Position numbers and translations under genes: made by a program. The notes under the pieces are model-generated. The model was not told the origin of the DNA. It did no database searches and saw only the letters and a list, made by a program, of their open reading frames with translations. From positions 1-6,022 of the forward strand of contig JBDSTZ010000520.1 of NCBI GenBank assembly GCA_039927975.1: DNA of 6,022 nt, given 5' to 3'. Below, piece by piece: positions 1 through 5,062 of this stretch; the first letter of the stretch is position 1, and every line of letters begins with the position of its first letter. This DNA is from JBDSTZ01 sp039927975 (GTDB lineage Bacteria > Pseudomonadota > Gammaproteobacteria > Burkholderiales > Burkholderiaceae_D).

Positions 1-53
1 TTGTCCTCGTGGGACAGTTGCGTGAGATTGAGACGGGGGGGTTTCGGCGGCAT
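1..53 (-). CDS. N-terminus of a putative IS66-type transposase (runs off window)
   Basis: An open frame begins with ATG at 51-53 and continues through the left edge with no stop. Its 17 complete codons read MPPKPPRLNLTQLSHED. A proline-rich start followed by a 'L-x-x-L-S-H-x-(D/E)-K' pattern resembles the N-terminus of IS66 TnpC-like transposases of the kind found without tnpA/tnpB partners. No good Shine-Dalgarno sequence precedes this ATG. The call rests on a very short peptide plus its position just inside a probable insertion sequence end, so the family is tentative. If correct, the enzyme would be the cut-and-paste transposase of the element interrupting vgrG. Confidence 0.4.
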   Translation of the reverse strand, partial: MPPKPPRLNLTQLSHED

Positions 54-125
54 GACGACATGATGCGGTAATTGCCAATTGTTTACAACTGTTGATTGAC
101 CTGTTCACTCAGGCTGAATAGTTAC
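1..125 (-). mobile_element. End of an IS66-family-like insertion sequence (partial)
   Basis: On the minus strand, native vgrG coding stops abruptly after the codon for Phe169 and one further G (position 126). From position 125 the sequence reads GTAACTATTCAGCC and continues as non-coding DNA to a candidate transposase start at 53. IS66-family ends typically begin GTAA and the family duplicates 8 bp of target (family knowledge). If the boundary is at 125/126, the target duplication would be 126-133 (caaaattc on the plus strand), with its second copy beyond the left edge. Only one end is visible, so neither the inverted repeat pair nor the duplication can be confirmed. The abrupt loss of VgrG similarity at a GTAA is the main evidence; the family assignment is inference. 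Confidence 0.5.
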
Positions 126-633
126 CAAAATTCCAGTCGGTCTCGTACTGTGTACAATATGAGCGCACTACTGCCACTTGAGTGAGATCGAACCGGTAAT
201 TCCCACGCGCTTGGGGATGGTGATTGAACACATCGATCAAAATATCATCGACGCGCTTCTCCTGCCAAATGCACGAGTCGGATCGGAATTTTAGAAAGTG
301 ACTCCAAGCCGAAATGGATAATTGACAGAACGTAAATCGACCTTCGCTACCGAGTCTTTTTACTGTATGCACAAAGCCATGGACAGGCAAGTAAGTGCTA
401 TCGCTTTGTCTAAGCCAGAGAGTTACTTGCTTGGCGATGAGCTTTTTCAATACAACGTCGTCGCGCATAGCTATCGCGTCGATCGTGAAATTAAACCCTC
501 TCCCCAACCGATCACGCCCGATCACCCGCTGGGGAATGAGCAGATCGGGACCGAGCGGTGTATCGAGTTTTAGCAGCCGATTCTGTTGACCGACCGATGC
601 TGTCCAGAGCGCTCGTTCATGCTCGATTTTCAT
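109..633 (-). pseudogene. vgrG: Truncated VgrG, N-terminal fragment of the type VI secretion spike
   Basis: VgrG forms the trimeric spike at the tip of the T6SS tube and carries effectors out of the cell. The 174-aa frame has the typical opening of the family: an N-terminal segment with 'RLLKLDTPLGPDLLIPQR' and 'GRDRLGR' (residues about 19-45), 'HGFVHTVKRLGS', 'HFLKFRSD', 'IWQEKRVDDIL', and ends in 'RSYCTQYETDWNF'. In intact VgrG this last motif runs on into a V-x-R-L-x-E-x-E-G segment; here it is followed by GNYSA and a stop. Full-length VgrGs are usually over 600 aa, so the gp5-like OB fold and needle are missing. The break coincides with a probable insertion sequence end at 125/126. The start at 633 matches the family and has a modest GACGGA-like ribosome site. 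A functional spike cannot be made from this piece. Confidence 0.85.
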
Positions 634-1267
634 TTCCGTCTTTCATGCTAGCGATCCTAAAATCTTAGATCGCACCGCAAGTATGACTTTGCTTTGACGC
701 AACAGATGGAACGGTTACAACGGATCAAATTTCGCTTAAGAATGATAATCAAACATAATTTCAGCAACGAATATTTCTTGAGAGAAATAAGAAGGCGAAC
801 AAACCAAGTTCCCCGTTCAGATATATTTTTTTGATTTCACGCGTTTGAACGAGCGCCCAAACTTAATGGACCCAGGACTTAACGAGGGCAACCTTTTTCC
901 TTGCCGCTGACTTAATATTTGCTGTCCCGGGAGCTCAAATCGTTACATAAATGTGACATTGTTTTTACGCAACACTAGTGAAGGCGAGCCGAAGAATGAG
1001 GCCGTCCGAGGGAGAGATCCTACGAGTGTAGGGTGACAAATATGGGTCGAGCGCGGGAGAGCACCGACACCAGCAAGGTAAATTGTGTACAAGCCGCGCA
1101 CCGGGCCCAATTTCCAGCAACTTCACCGCCATGCCAATGGAAGCTTGTGCACGGCCCTTAGCTTGAGGGATCTGGCTTAGAATATATAGCGCCGGGTACG
1201 GCTTAGCCAGCACGTGCACGATGAGGACAGCGATATATGCCATCCCTGGCGGCGTGACAACCGCCCG
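634..1267. other. Gene-poor stretch between vgrG remnant and dsbA-like gene
   Basis: No recognised gene is visible over these 634 nt. Bases 634-960 are markedly AT-richer than the right half of the window and would hold the old vgrG promoter on the minus strand. They contain an imperfect dyad (651-673), a partial Fur-box-like sequence (738-756), three ACTTAA repeats (861, 877, 910) and a short palindrome AATGTgACATT (950-960). From 965 to 1243 the minus strand carries a 92-codon open frame starting 24 nt after the dsbA-like stop. Its peptide matches nothing I know, its codon third positions show no clear bias, and its ATG has no properly spaced ribosome site, so I do not call it a gene. Confidence 0.6.
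651..673. repeat. Imperfect inverted repeat in the vgrG leader
   Basis: GCGATC-c-TAA, a 4-nt spacer (aatc), then TTA-GATCGC. This gives a 9-bp dyad with one unpaired C, ending 18 nt before the vgrG ATG on the minus strand. It could form a leader hairpin or be an operator; its role is unknown. Confidence 0.45.
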
Positions 1268-1930
1268 TCACTTTGATGCCGCCGCTTTTTCAACCAGCGC
1301 GTCGAGTACTTGCGCCACACCTTGAAAAACGCCATCCCCTTTAAGATTTGGATTCGCCGTCTCCACGATACTAGGCGAAGTGACGTAACGCCCGTCGACA
1401 ACAATAGTCGGCACCGTTTCGATCTTGTAATTTGCCAGCAGCTGAGGCAGACGTTTAAGCTTGGTCTGGACACCGAAGGAATTCCAATATTCCAGAAACT
1501 TCTGCTTGTCCACGCCATTCTTGGCAACCCAATCAATCACGACATCTTCCTTGTTCAATCGCAGATGCTCGACATGAACGGCCCTTAACACCTTCTCGTG
1601 CATATCGGGCAACCTGCCCATTGTTTCGAGCGTCAGGAACAGATGCGCTTCCACATCAGCAGTGCCGGTGTACGGCATGTGGATGCGCTTAAACACGATC
1701 TTGTCGCCCTGCTTTTTGACCCACGCCGTCATCGTGGGCTCGAGCGCATTGCAAAACGGGCAGTGATACATGAAAAACTCGATCACCTCGACTTTTTTTC
1801 CGATGGGGTTGACGGGTTGCGGAGAAGCCAGCACCTTATATTCTGCCTCTGCTTGCGGAGCGGCGGGCGAGGCGAAAGCCGTACAAGCGACCAAAGCAAT
1901 AGCGGCCAGCCCAAAACGAAGAAAACGCAT
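1268..1930 (-). CDS. dsbA: DsbA-like periplasmic thiol:disulfide oxidoreductase
   Basis: DsbA enzymes insert disulfide bonds into exported proteins in the periplasm and are re-oxidised by DsbB. This 220-aa protein has the usual length and layout. A signal sequence occupies residues 1-20 (cleavage likely after AFA). The thioredoxin-fold strand VEVIEFF leads to the active site C57-P58-F59-C60, an inserted helical domain spans about residues 66-160, and the cis-proline loop is T172-V173-P174-T175. Escherichia coli DsbA has CPHC; CPFC here keeps both cysteines but changes a residue known to tune redox potential. L13-V14-A15-C16 also fits a lipobox, so a lipoprotein form is possible. The start at 1930 has a purine-rich AGAGAG site about 6 nt upstream. 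No dsbB or obvious operon partner is present. Family is clear; whether it is the housekeeping DsbA or a specialised paralogue cannot be told. Confidence 0.88.
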   Translation of the reverse strand: MRFLRFGLAAIALVACTAFASPAAPQAEAEYKVLASPQPVNPIGKKVEVIEFFMYHCPFCNALEPTMTAWVKKQGDKIVFKRIHMPYTGTADVEAHLFLTLETMGRLPDMHEKVLRAVHVEHLRLNKEDVVIDWVAKNGVDKQKFLEYWNSFGVQTKLKRLPQLLANYKIETVPTIVVDGRYVTSPSIVETANPNLKGDGVFQGVAQVLDALVEKAAASK

Positions 1931-2153
1931 AATAATCTCTCTAAAAGGACAAAAATCGACATGAAATTGGAAGGGTATTTAGGTTACCACTGGCAGGCAC
2001 TGATATTTACGCCAGCCGCTCTTTTTAGCGAACTGCTTCGATTCCTTTAAGGCTGCCATAAGTCTTGGTACCCGTTTTGGGCATGCTGCCACGGGGCGAT
2101 ACGCTTCGCCGGCCTTGGTCGCCTTCCTGGGTTCACTCGAACAAAGCAATTTG

Positions 2154-2291
2154 ATGATGCCCGACATCGCGCTGCTGGCCAGCTTCGCGCTGTCGGCGCT
2201 GGGTTTCGCGGCCATACTGGGCAATTCCAGGCGCGGCGGCACGATGATCGGCCCGGGGCTGGGCATGGCTTCATGGCCCTCGCCACACTGA
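2154..2291 (+). pseudogene. Possible remnant: hydrophobic segment with basic tail
   Basis: From a double ATG, this 45-codon frame encodes MMPDIALLASFALSALGF, then AAILGNSRRGG and a polar tail. A short motif containing a proline, a hydrophobic span of about 19 residues and an arginine pair is the order seen in C-terminal protein-sorting tails such as PEP-CTERM. However, the PEP motif is absent and about 18 residues follow the arginines. The frame is open without an ATG back to 2004, and its codons are strongly GC at third positions, as in genuine genes of this genome. I read it as the possible decayed end of a membrane-anchored protein. A chance frame or a small membrane protein are alternatives. 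Confidence 0.22.
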
Positions 2292-2386
2292 ATGGCCTTG
2301 CGACGCCTGCTGCCGGCCGAATCCGCCCCGTCGACGATCCTTGTCGGCGCAAGCGGCGAAGACAAGCGATCCGCTACGCATATATT

Positions 2387-2415
2387 TTGCAAATTGATCC
2401 ACATCAGTTTATTAT
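2387..2415 (+). promoter_or_regulatory. Candidate sigma70 promoter for the secreted-protein gene
   Basis: TTGCAA (2387-2392) and TATTAT (2410-2415) are separated by 17 nt, giving 4/6 and 5/6 matches to consensus. Transcription would begin near 2422, leaving a leader of about 15 nt before the ATG at 2437. An overlapping alternative is TTGATC (2394-2399) with CATAAT (2416-2421). The region is the most AT-rich just before this gene, which supports a promoter in general. Confidence 0.4.
2391..2410. repeat. Operator-like dyad in the promoter spacer
   Basis: AAATTGAT (2391-2398), a 4-nt spacer (ccac) and ATCAGTTT (2403-2410) form an 8-4-8 inverted repeat with 7 of 8 pairs matching. It lies almost exactly between the proposed -35 and -10 boxes, where a bound dimeric repressor would block polymerase. 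No candidate regulator gene is adjacent. Confidence 0.4.
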
Positions 2416-2436
2416 CATAATTTCACCATTTGACTA

Positions 2437-2940
2437 ATGAACAAGATGATTAAATCAGCACTCAAATTCGCCATCGGCGCCGCGCTGCTGGCCGCAACGG
2501 CCAGCGTTCCAGTGTTCGCCACCACCAAAGCGCTGACCGTGTCGGCCGTCATTCAAGAGCTCGCCGGCCCGTCGCCACGCTGCGCTTCCCAGTTCGGCGG
2601 CACCATCACCGGTAGCGGCAACAGCGCCATGCTCGGCCGTGTCGTCATCATCGCGACCGACTGCATCACGCCACAGCCGCCGCTGTACAACTTCAGCCAG
2701 GGCAAAATGATCATCGTCACGACCTCCGGCGACCAGATCTTCGCCAATTACAGCGGCCAATTCGTGCCAACCGGGGACGGGGCCAAATTCGTCTTTAGCG
2801 GCGCCACCTTCCAGATCACCGGCGGCAGCGGCCGATACATCCTGGCCAGCGGCGGCGGCACGCTGTCGGGTGGCGAAGACATGTCTAACGGCAGCGGCAC
2901 GGCGGAACTCAACGGCACGATCAACTGGCTGGGCTGGTAG
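2437..2940 (+). CDS. Secreted small beta-rich protein of unknown function
   Basis: The 167-aa product has a classical signal peptide: a basic N-terminus (K3, K6, K10), a hydrophobic core at about residues 11-24, and a likely cleavage after V26-F27-A28. The mature part of about 139 aa is rich in Gly, Ser and Thr. It alternates short beta-prone stretches (RVVIIATD, MIIVTTSGDQIFANYSGQF, FVFSGATFQITGGSGRY). The 'G-G-S-G-R-Y ... G-G-T-L-S-G' pattern near residues 127-147 resembles small extracytoplasmic barrel proteins of the allene-oxide-cyclase-like type, but I would not assign a family. It has exactly two cysteines after the signal, C49 and C76, which probably form one disulfide. The ATG at 2437 lacks a clear ribosome site and a second in-frame ATG at 2446 is possible. 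A strong terminator follows, so it is probably monocistronic. Function unknown. Confidence 0.78.
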   Translation: MNKMIKSALKFAIGAALLAATASVPVFATTKALTVSAVIQELAGPSPRCASQFGGTITGSGNSAMLGRVVIIATDCITPQPPLYNFSQGKMIIVTTSGDQIFANYSGQFVPTGDGAKFVFSGATFQITGGSGRYILASGGGTLSGGEDMSNGSGTAELNGTINWLGW

Positions 2941-3013
2941 TTTTTTCGGTTGTCGCAATCGAGGGCCGCACGCACTTTACGGCGGCCGAAATACGCCGTC
3001 CGCACGACGACAC

Positions 3014-3047
3014 GAAGCAGTGGCCATGCAAGCCCACTGCTTTTTTA
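3014..3047 (+). terminator. Intrinsic terminator after the secreted-protein gene
   Basis: AGCAGTGG (3016-3023) pairs perfectly with CCACTGCT (3034-3041) around a 10-nt loop, and one more A-T pair extends the base. A run of six T follows directly (3041-3046). It lies about 75 nt after the stop at 2940 and separates this gene from the acyltransferase gene. Confidence 0.85.
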
Positions 3048-3123
3048 TTGGCGCTAATCTCCGTCAACTGCACAGCGGTTTCCGCCCCTGCGCGATGCTG
3101 TAGACTCGGCGCATTCAAACTCT

Positions 3124-3130
3124 AGGTGGA
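3124..3130 (+). promoter_or_regulatory. Ribosome binding site of the acyltransferase gene
   Basis: AGGTGGA sits 6 nt before the ATG at 3137, close to the consensus AGGAGG and well spaced. It fixes the start. A possible -10 box TAGACT lies at 3101-3106, without a convincing -35. Confidence 0.75.
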
Positions 3131-3136
3131 ACGACC

Positions 3137-4402
3137 ATGGGCATCGCAGGCAAAATCAAGTCGATCAAAACGTCGCTGACCGAGCGCAGCGAGATCCGCA
3201 AGCGCCTGCGCGGCCCCGCGAGCCTCCATTACGCGATTGCCGATTCCATCTCGATGCTCAACGCCGACGCGTGGAACGCGCTCACCGCCGACGCCGGCTT
3301 CTTCATGTCGATCGCTTATTTCAAGGCGATGGAACAAGTCCTGCCGCTCAATCTCGCGCCCCGCTACGCCCTGATCTACGACGGTGAAGGCAGCGAGCGC
3401 AGGCCGCTGGCCGCCGTCTACATGCAGGTGGCCGAGATCAGCCTGGCCCAGGCCCGCCCCGAAAAACGCGTCAAGGAAAAGGCGGAAAAAGCCGCGCCGC
3501 TCGATAAACTGGCCGACAAGATGAAGCAGCGCGTTCTCACCTGCGGCAATCTGCTTACCTTCGGCCAGCACGGCATCGCTTTTGCTGCCGGCGCCGACAT
3601 GAAGCTGGCCTGGCACGGCATCGCCGAAGTGCTGTACCGCGTGCGCCAGACCGAAAAGCTCGCCGGCGGCACGCACTTCATCATGATCAAGGATTTGCAC
3701 GCGCCGCATATCGAACATGCCAGCCACCTCGAAAACCTCAGCTACCGCTACGTCGAGACCGAGCCGAACATGGTGCTGGCGCTGCACCCCAACTGGAAGA
3801 CCTACGACGATTACCTGGCCAGCCTGGCGTCCAAATATCGCACCAAGATCCGCAATTCGGTCTTCAAGGTGATCGACGACGCGGTCTGCACGATTGAGCA
3901 CATCAGCGACATGGCAGGCGTGCAGATGCAGATTCACGCGCTCTACAAGGCGGTGCAGATCAACGCCGATTTCCGGCCGATCGAGCTCTTGCCCCACTAC
4001 TTCCCGGCCTTGCAGGCAGTTGCCGCCGAACGCTTCCGCTGCAGCGTCATCAGGCAAGGCGACGCAATGCTTGGCTTTTTGATTTCGGTGGCAGACGGCG
4101 AAACATCGATCGCCTACCATATCGGTTTCGATCGCTCGGCCGCCGAGGACCTGCCCATCTACCTGCGCTTGCTGCACGCCGGTATCGCCGACGCCATCTC
4201 GATGGGCTGCAAGCAGATTTCGTACGGCCGCACCGCGCTGGAACCGAAGGCGGCGCTGGGCGCGAAACCACAGCCGTTCGGCATCCTGGTGCGCCATCGT
4301 CAACCCGTCATGAACAAGTTGATGAAGCACCTCCTGCTCGGCATCGAGCACGAAGACGCGCCGGAGCGCAATCCGTTCAAGAAGGCTGAAAAGGCGGCGT
4401 GA
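3137..4402 (+). CDS. FemAB/GNAT-fold acyltransferase-like protein
   Basis: This 421-aa cytoplasmic protein (no signal peptide, no membrane segment) looks like the double-GNAT 'acetyltransferase domain 6' or FemAB-like group. Members transfer acyl or aminoacyl groups onto amines, in some cases on peptidoglycan precursors or exopolysaccharide; the substrate here cannot be deduced. The first half (about residues 30-190) holds a degenerate GNAT fold interrupted by a Lys/Glu-rich linker near 106-130. The second half begins with 'W-K-T-Y-D-D-Y-L-A-S-L' and 'KYRTKIRN' (220-240), a segment characteristic of these proteins. The C-terminal fold has 'AYHIGFD' (326-332), 'LLHAGIADAISMGCKQISYG' (345-364) and 'GRTALEPKAALGAKP' (364-378), the usual family signature. 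A basic tail ends it. It stands alone between a terminator and a hairpin-rich intergenic region, so context does not name its pathway. Confidence 0.78.
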   Translation: MGIAGKIKSIKTSLTERSEIRKRLRGPASLHYAIADSISMLNADAWNALTADAGFFMSIAYFKAMEQVLPLNLAPRYALIYDGEGSERRPLAAVYMQVAEISLAQARPEKRVKEKAEKAAPLDKLADKMKQRVLTCGNLLTFGQHGIAFAAGADMKLAWHGIAEVLYRVRQTEKLAGGTHFIMIKDLHAPHIEHASHLENLSYRYVETEPNMVLALHPNWKTYDDYLASLASKYRTKIRNSVFKVIDDAVCTIEHISDMAGVQMQIHALYKAVQINADFRPIELLPHYFPALQAVAAERFRCSVIRQGDAMLGFLISVADGETSIAYHIGFDRSAAEDLPIYLRLLHAGIADAISMGCKQISYGRTALEPKAALGAKPQPFGILVRHRQPVMNKLMKHLLLGIEHEDAPERNPFKKAEKAA

Positions 4403-4412
4403 CCGGCGTGGC

Positions 4413-4437
4413 GGGCCGGTAGTCACGACCGGCTCCC
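4413..4437 (+). terminator. Possible weak terminator after the acyltransferase gene
   Basis: GCCGGT (4415-4420) pairs with ACCGGC (4428-4433) around a 7-nt loop, with two extra G-C pairs after a bulged T. Only broken T-runs follow (ttcactttt), so termination would be weak or factor-assisted. GCCGGT can equally pair with ACCGGC at 4402-4407, so two exclusive hairpins are possible. Confidence 0.4.
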
Positions 4438-4439
4438 TT

Positions 4440-4458
4440 CACTTTTCGCATAAAAGTG
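4440..4458. repeat. Perfect 7-bp inverted repeat upstream of the ECF41-type promoter
   Basis: CACTTTT (4440-4446), a 5-nt loop (cgcat) and AAAAGTG (4452-4458). It ends 9 nt before the -35 element of the promoter at 4468. The left-arm Ts are part of the stem and no T-run follows, so it is not a standard terminator on its own. It may be an operator or part of the transcription end of the preceding gene. Confidence 0.5.
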
Positions 4459-4467
4459 GGCGCGCGC

Positions 4468-4494
4468 TGTCACAAACCCGGCGAGGCGCCCGTC
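4468..4494 (+). promoter_or_regulatory. ECF41-type sigma factor promoter
   Basis: TGTCACA (4468-4474) and CGTC (4491-4494) are separated by exactly 16 nt. This is the -35/-10 signature I recall as described for ECF41-group sigma factors (family knowledge, not checked here). It lies 57 nt before the AhpD-like start at 4551, and the same locus encodes an ECF41-like sigma factor. Transcription would start near 4500, leaving a leader of about 50 nt. The longer frame's ATG at 4497 would fall at the transcription start, which argues against that start codon. Confidence 0.78.
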
Positions 4495-4512
4495 TTATGG
4501 ATATGGAAGGCG

Positions 4513-4533
4513 CAATGGGCGCCCTCCCCATTG
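4513..4533 (+). repeat. Perfect inverted repeat in the leader of the AhpD-like gene
   Basis: CAATGGG (4513-4519), a 7-nt loop and CCCATTG (4527-4533) form a perfect 7-bp stem. It lies inside the predicted transcript and ends 4 nt before the ribosome site at 4538. A smaller palindrome GGGCGCCC (4517-4524) overlaps it. It could be an mRNA hairpin affecting translation or stability, or a DNA operator just downstream of the promoter. Confidence 0.55.
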
Positions 4534-4537
4534 TCGC

Positions 4538-4543
4538 GAAAGG
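4538..4543 (+). promoter_or_regulatory. Ribosome binding site deciding the AhpD-like start
   Basis: GAAAGG lies 7 nt before the ATG at 4551. The upstream in-frame ATG at 4497 has no such site and overlaps the promoter's transcription start, so 4551 is preferred. Confidence 0.6.
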
Positions 4544-4550
4544 CACCGTC

Positions 4551-5015
4551 ATGTCCCACTCCGCCCGTATTCCCTTCTTCACCCTCGCCCCGGCCAACCT
4601 GAAGGCGATGATCAACCTGTCCGCCACGGTCAAGCAAAGTTCGCTCGGCCCGCGCCTGGTCGAACTGGTCAATCTGCGTGTCTCGCAGATCAATGGCTGC
4701 GGCGTGTGCGTCGACATGCACTGGCGCGATCTGATCAAGCAGGACCTCAACCCGCGCCACTTGAACGCCCTGCCCGGCTGGCGCGAGGCGCCCTTCTTCA
4801 GCGAGCGCGAACGCGCCGCGCTTGGCTGGGCCGAGGCGGTCAACGCCCTGCCGCGCGAAGACCACACCGATGCCGCCTATGCCGAGGCGCAGCTGCATTT
4901 CAGTCCGACCGAGATCGCTGAACTCACCTATGCGGTGGCGACCATCCGCGCGTGGAATGTGCTCAACCTGAGTCTGCGCAATCCGATTCCGGAAGTGCCG
5001 CCGCCGGGGATGTGA
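4551..5015 (+). CDS. Carboxymuconolactone decarboxylase / AhpD-like peroxidase-fold protein
   Basis: The 154-aa product belongs to the carboxymuconolactone decarboxylase superfamily, in the AhpD-like alkylhydroperoxidase branch. These small helical, usually oligomeric cytoplasmic proteins use a CxxC pair to reduce peroxides or handle reactive small molecules. The motif is N-G-C50-G-V-C53-V-D-M-H57, with E38 upstream. The spacing E-(12)-C-(3)-C-(4)-H equals that of the catalytic Glu118, Cys130, Cys133, His137 of Mycobacterium tuberculosis AhpD, so redox activity is likely retained. The C-terminal part ('FSPTEIAELTYAVATIRAWN') is the usual second helical hairpin. An in-frame ATG at 4497 would add 18 residues but is rejected on promoter and ribosome-site grounds. 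The gene sits between an ECF41-type promoter and an ECF41-like sigma gene; such sigma factors are typically found next to carboxymuconolactone decarboxylase, oxidoreductase or epimerase genes. Physiological substrate unknown. Confidence 0.88.
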   Translation: MSHSARIPFFTLAPANLKAMINLSATVKQSSLGPRLVELVNLRVSQINGCGVCVDMHWRDLIKQDLNPRHLNALPGWREAPFFSERERAALGWAEAVNALPREDHTDAAYAEAQLHFSPTEIAELTYAVATIRAWNVLNLSLRNPIPEVPPPGM

Positions 5016-5019
5016 CTGA

Positions 5020-5031
5020 GCGGGTACCCGC
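5020..5031. repeat. 12-bp perfect palindrome between AhpD-like and sigma genes
   Basis: GCGGGTACCCGC is fully self-complementary. It begins 5 nt after the AhpD-like stop codon and ends 31 nt before the proposed sigma start. With no loop bases it suits a dimeric protein site better than an RNA hairpin. No T-run follows, so it is not an intrinsic terminator. Confidence 0.5.
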
Positions 5032-5062
5032 GTGGGCGCCGCTTCGCCGAACCCACCCTACA

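Larger units (their letters stand above)
1931..2436. other. Intergenic region between divergent dsbA-like and secreted-protein genes
   Basis: This 506-nt stretch separates two divergent genes. About 2090-2340 is GC-rich and looks once-coding, with a plus-strand frame open from 2004 to a stop at 2289-2291. The flanks (1931-2050 and 2370-2436) are AT-richer and are where promoters would lie. Long minus-strand frames across the same bases (from 2404 and 2352) have Arg/Pro/Ala-rich or nondescript peptides and look like shadows. I see no RNA gene and no clear terminator here. Confidence 0.55.

Noticed and set aside
952..958. Second TGTCACA (minus strand) as another ECF41 promoter
   Set aside because: The -10 position 16 nt further on (932-935) reads AGCT, not CGTC, and no gene starts nearby.
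1248..1265. GGCGG/CCGCC hairpin as terminator of the dsbA-like gene
   Set aside because: Only 5 bp of stem with an 8-nt loop and no T-run on the minus strand after it.
1979..2404. 141-codon minus-strand frame upstream of the dsbA-like gene
   Set aside because: Although it ends 48 nt before dsbA in the same direction, its peptide has no recognisable domain and its start lies in AT-rich promoter-like DNA without a ribosome site.
2455..2958. 167-codon minus-strand frame opposite the secreted protein
   Set aside because: Ala/Arg/Gly/Asp-rich peptide with no motif; the plus strand has a convincing signal peptide and a terminator.
3122..4426. 434-codon minus-strand frame opposite the acyltransferase gene
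   Set aside because: It mirrors the plus-strand gene almost end to end and its peptide is rich in His, Arg, Gly and Val without any family motif. The plus strand has a clear ribosome site and family signature.
4497..4550. In-frame upstream start for the AhpD-like gene
   Set aside because: The ATG at 4497 lies at the predicted transcription start, has no ribosome site, and the added 18 residues contain the leader inverted repeat rather than conserved protein sequence.
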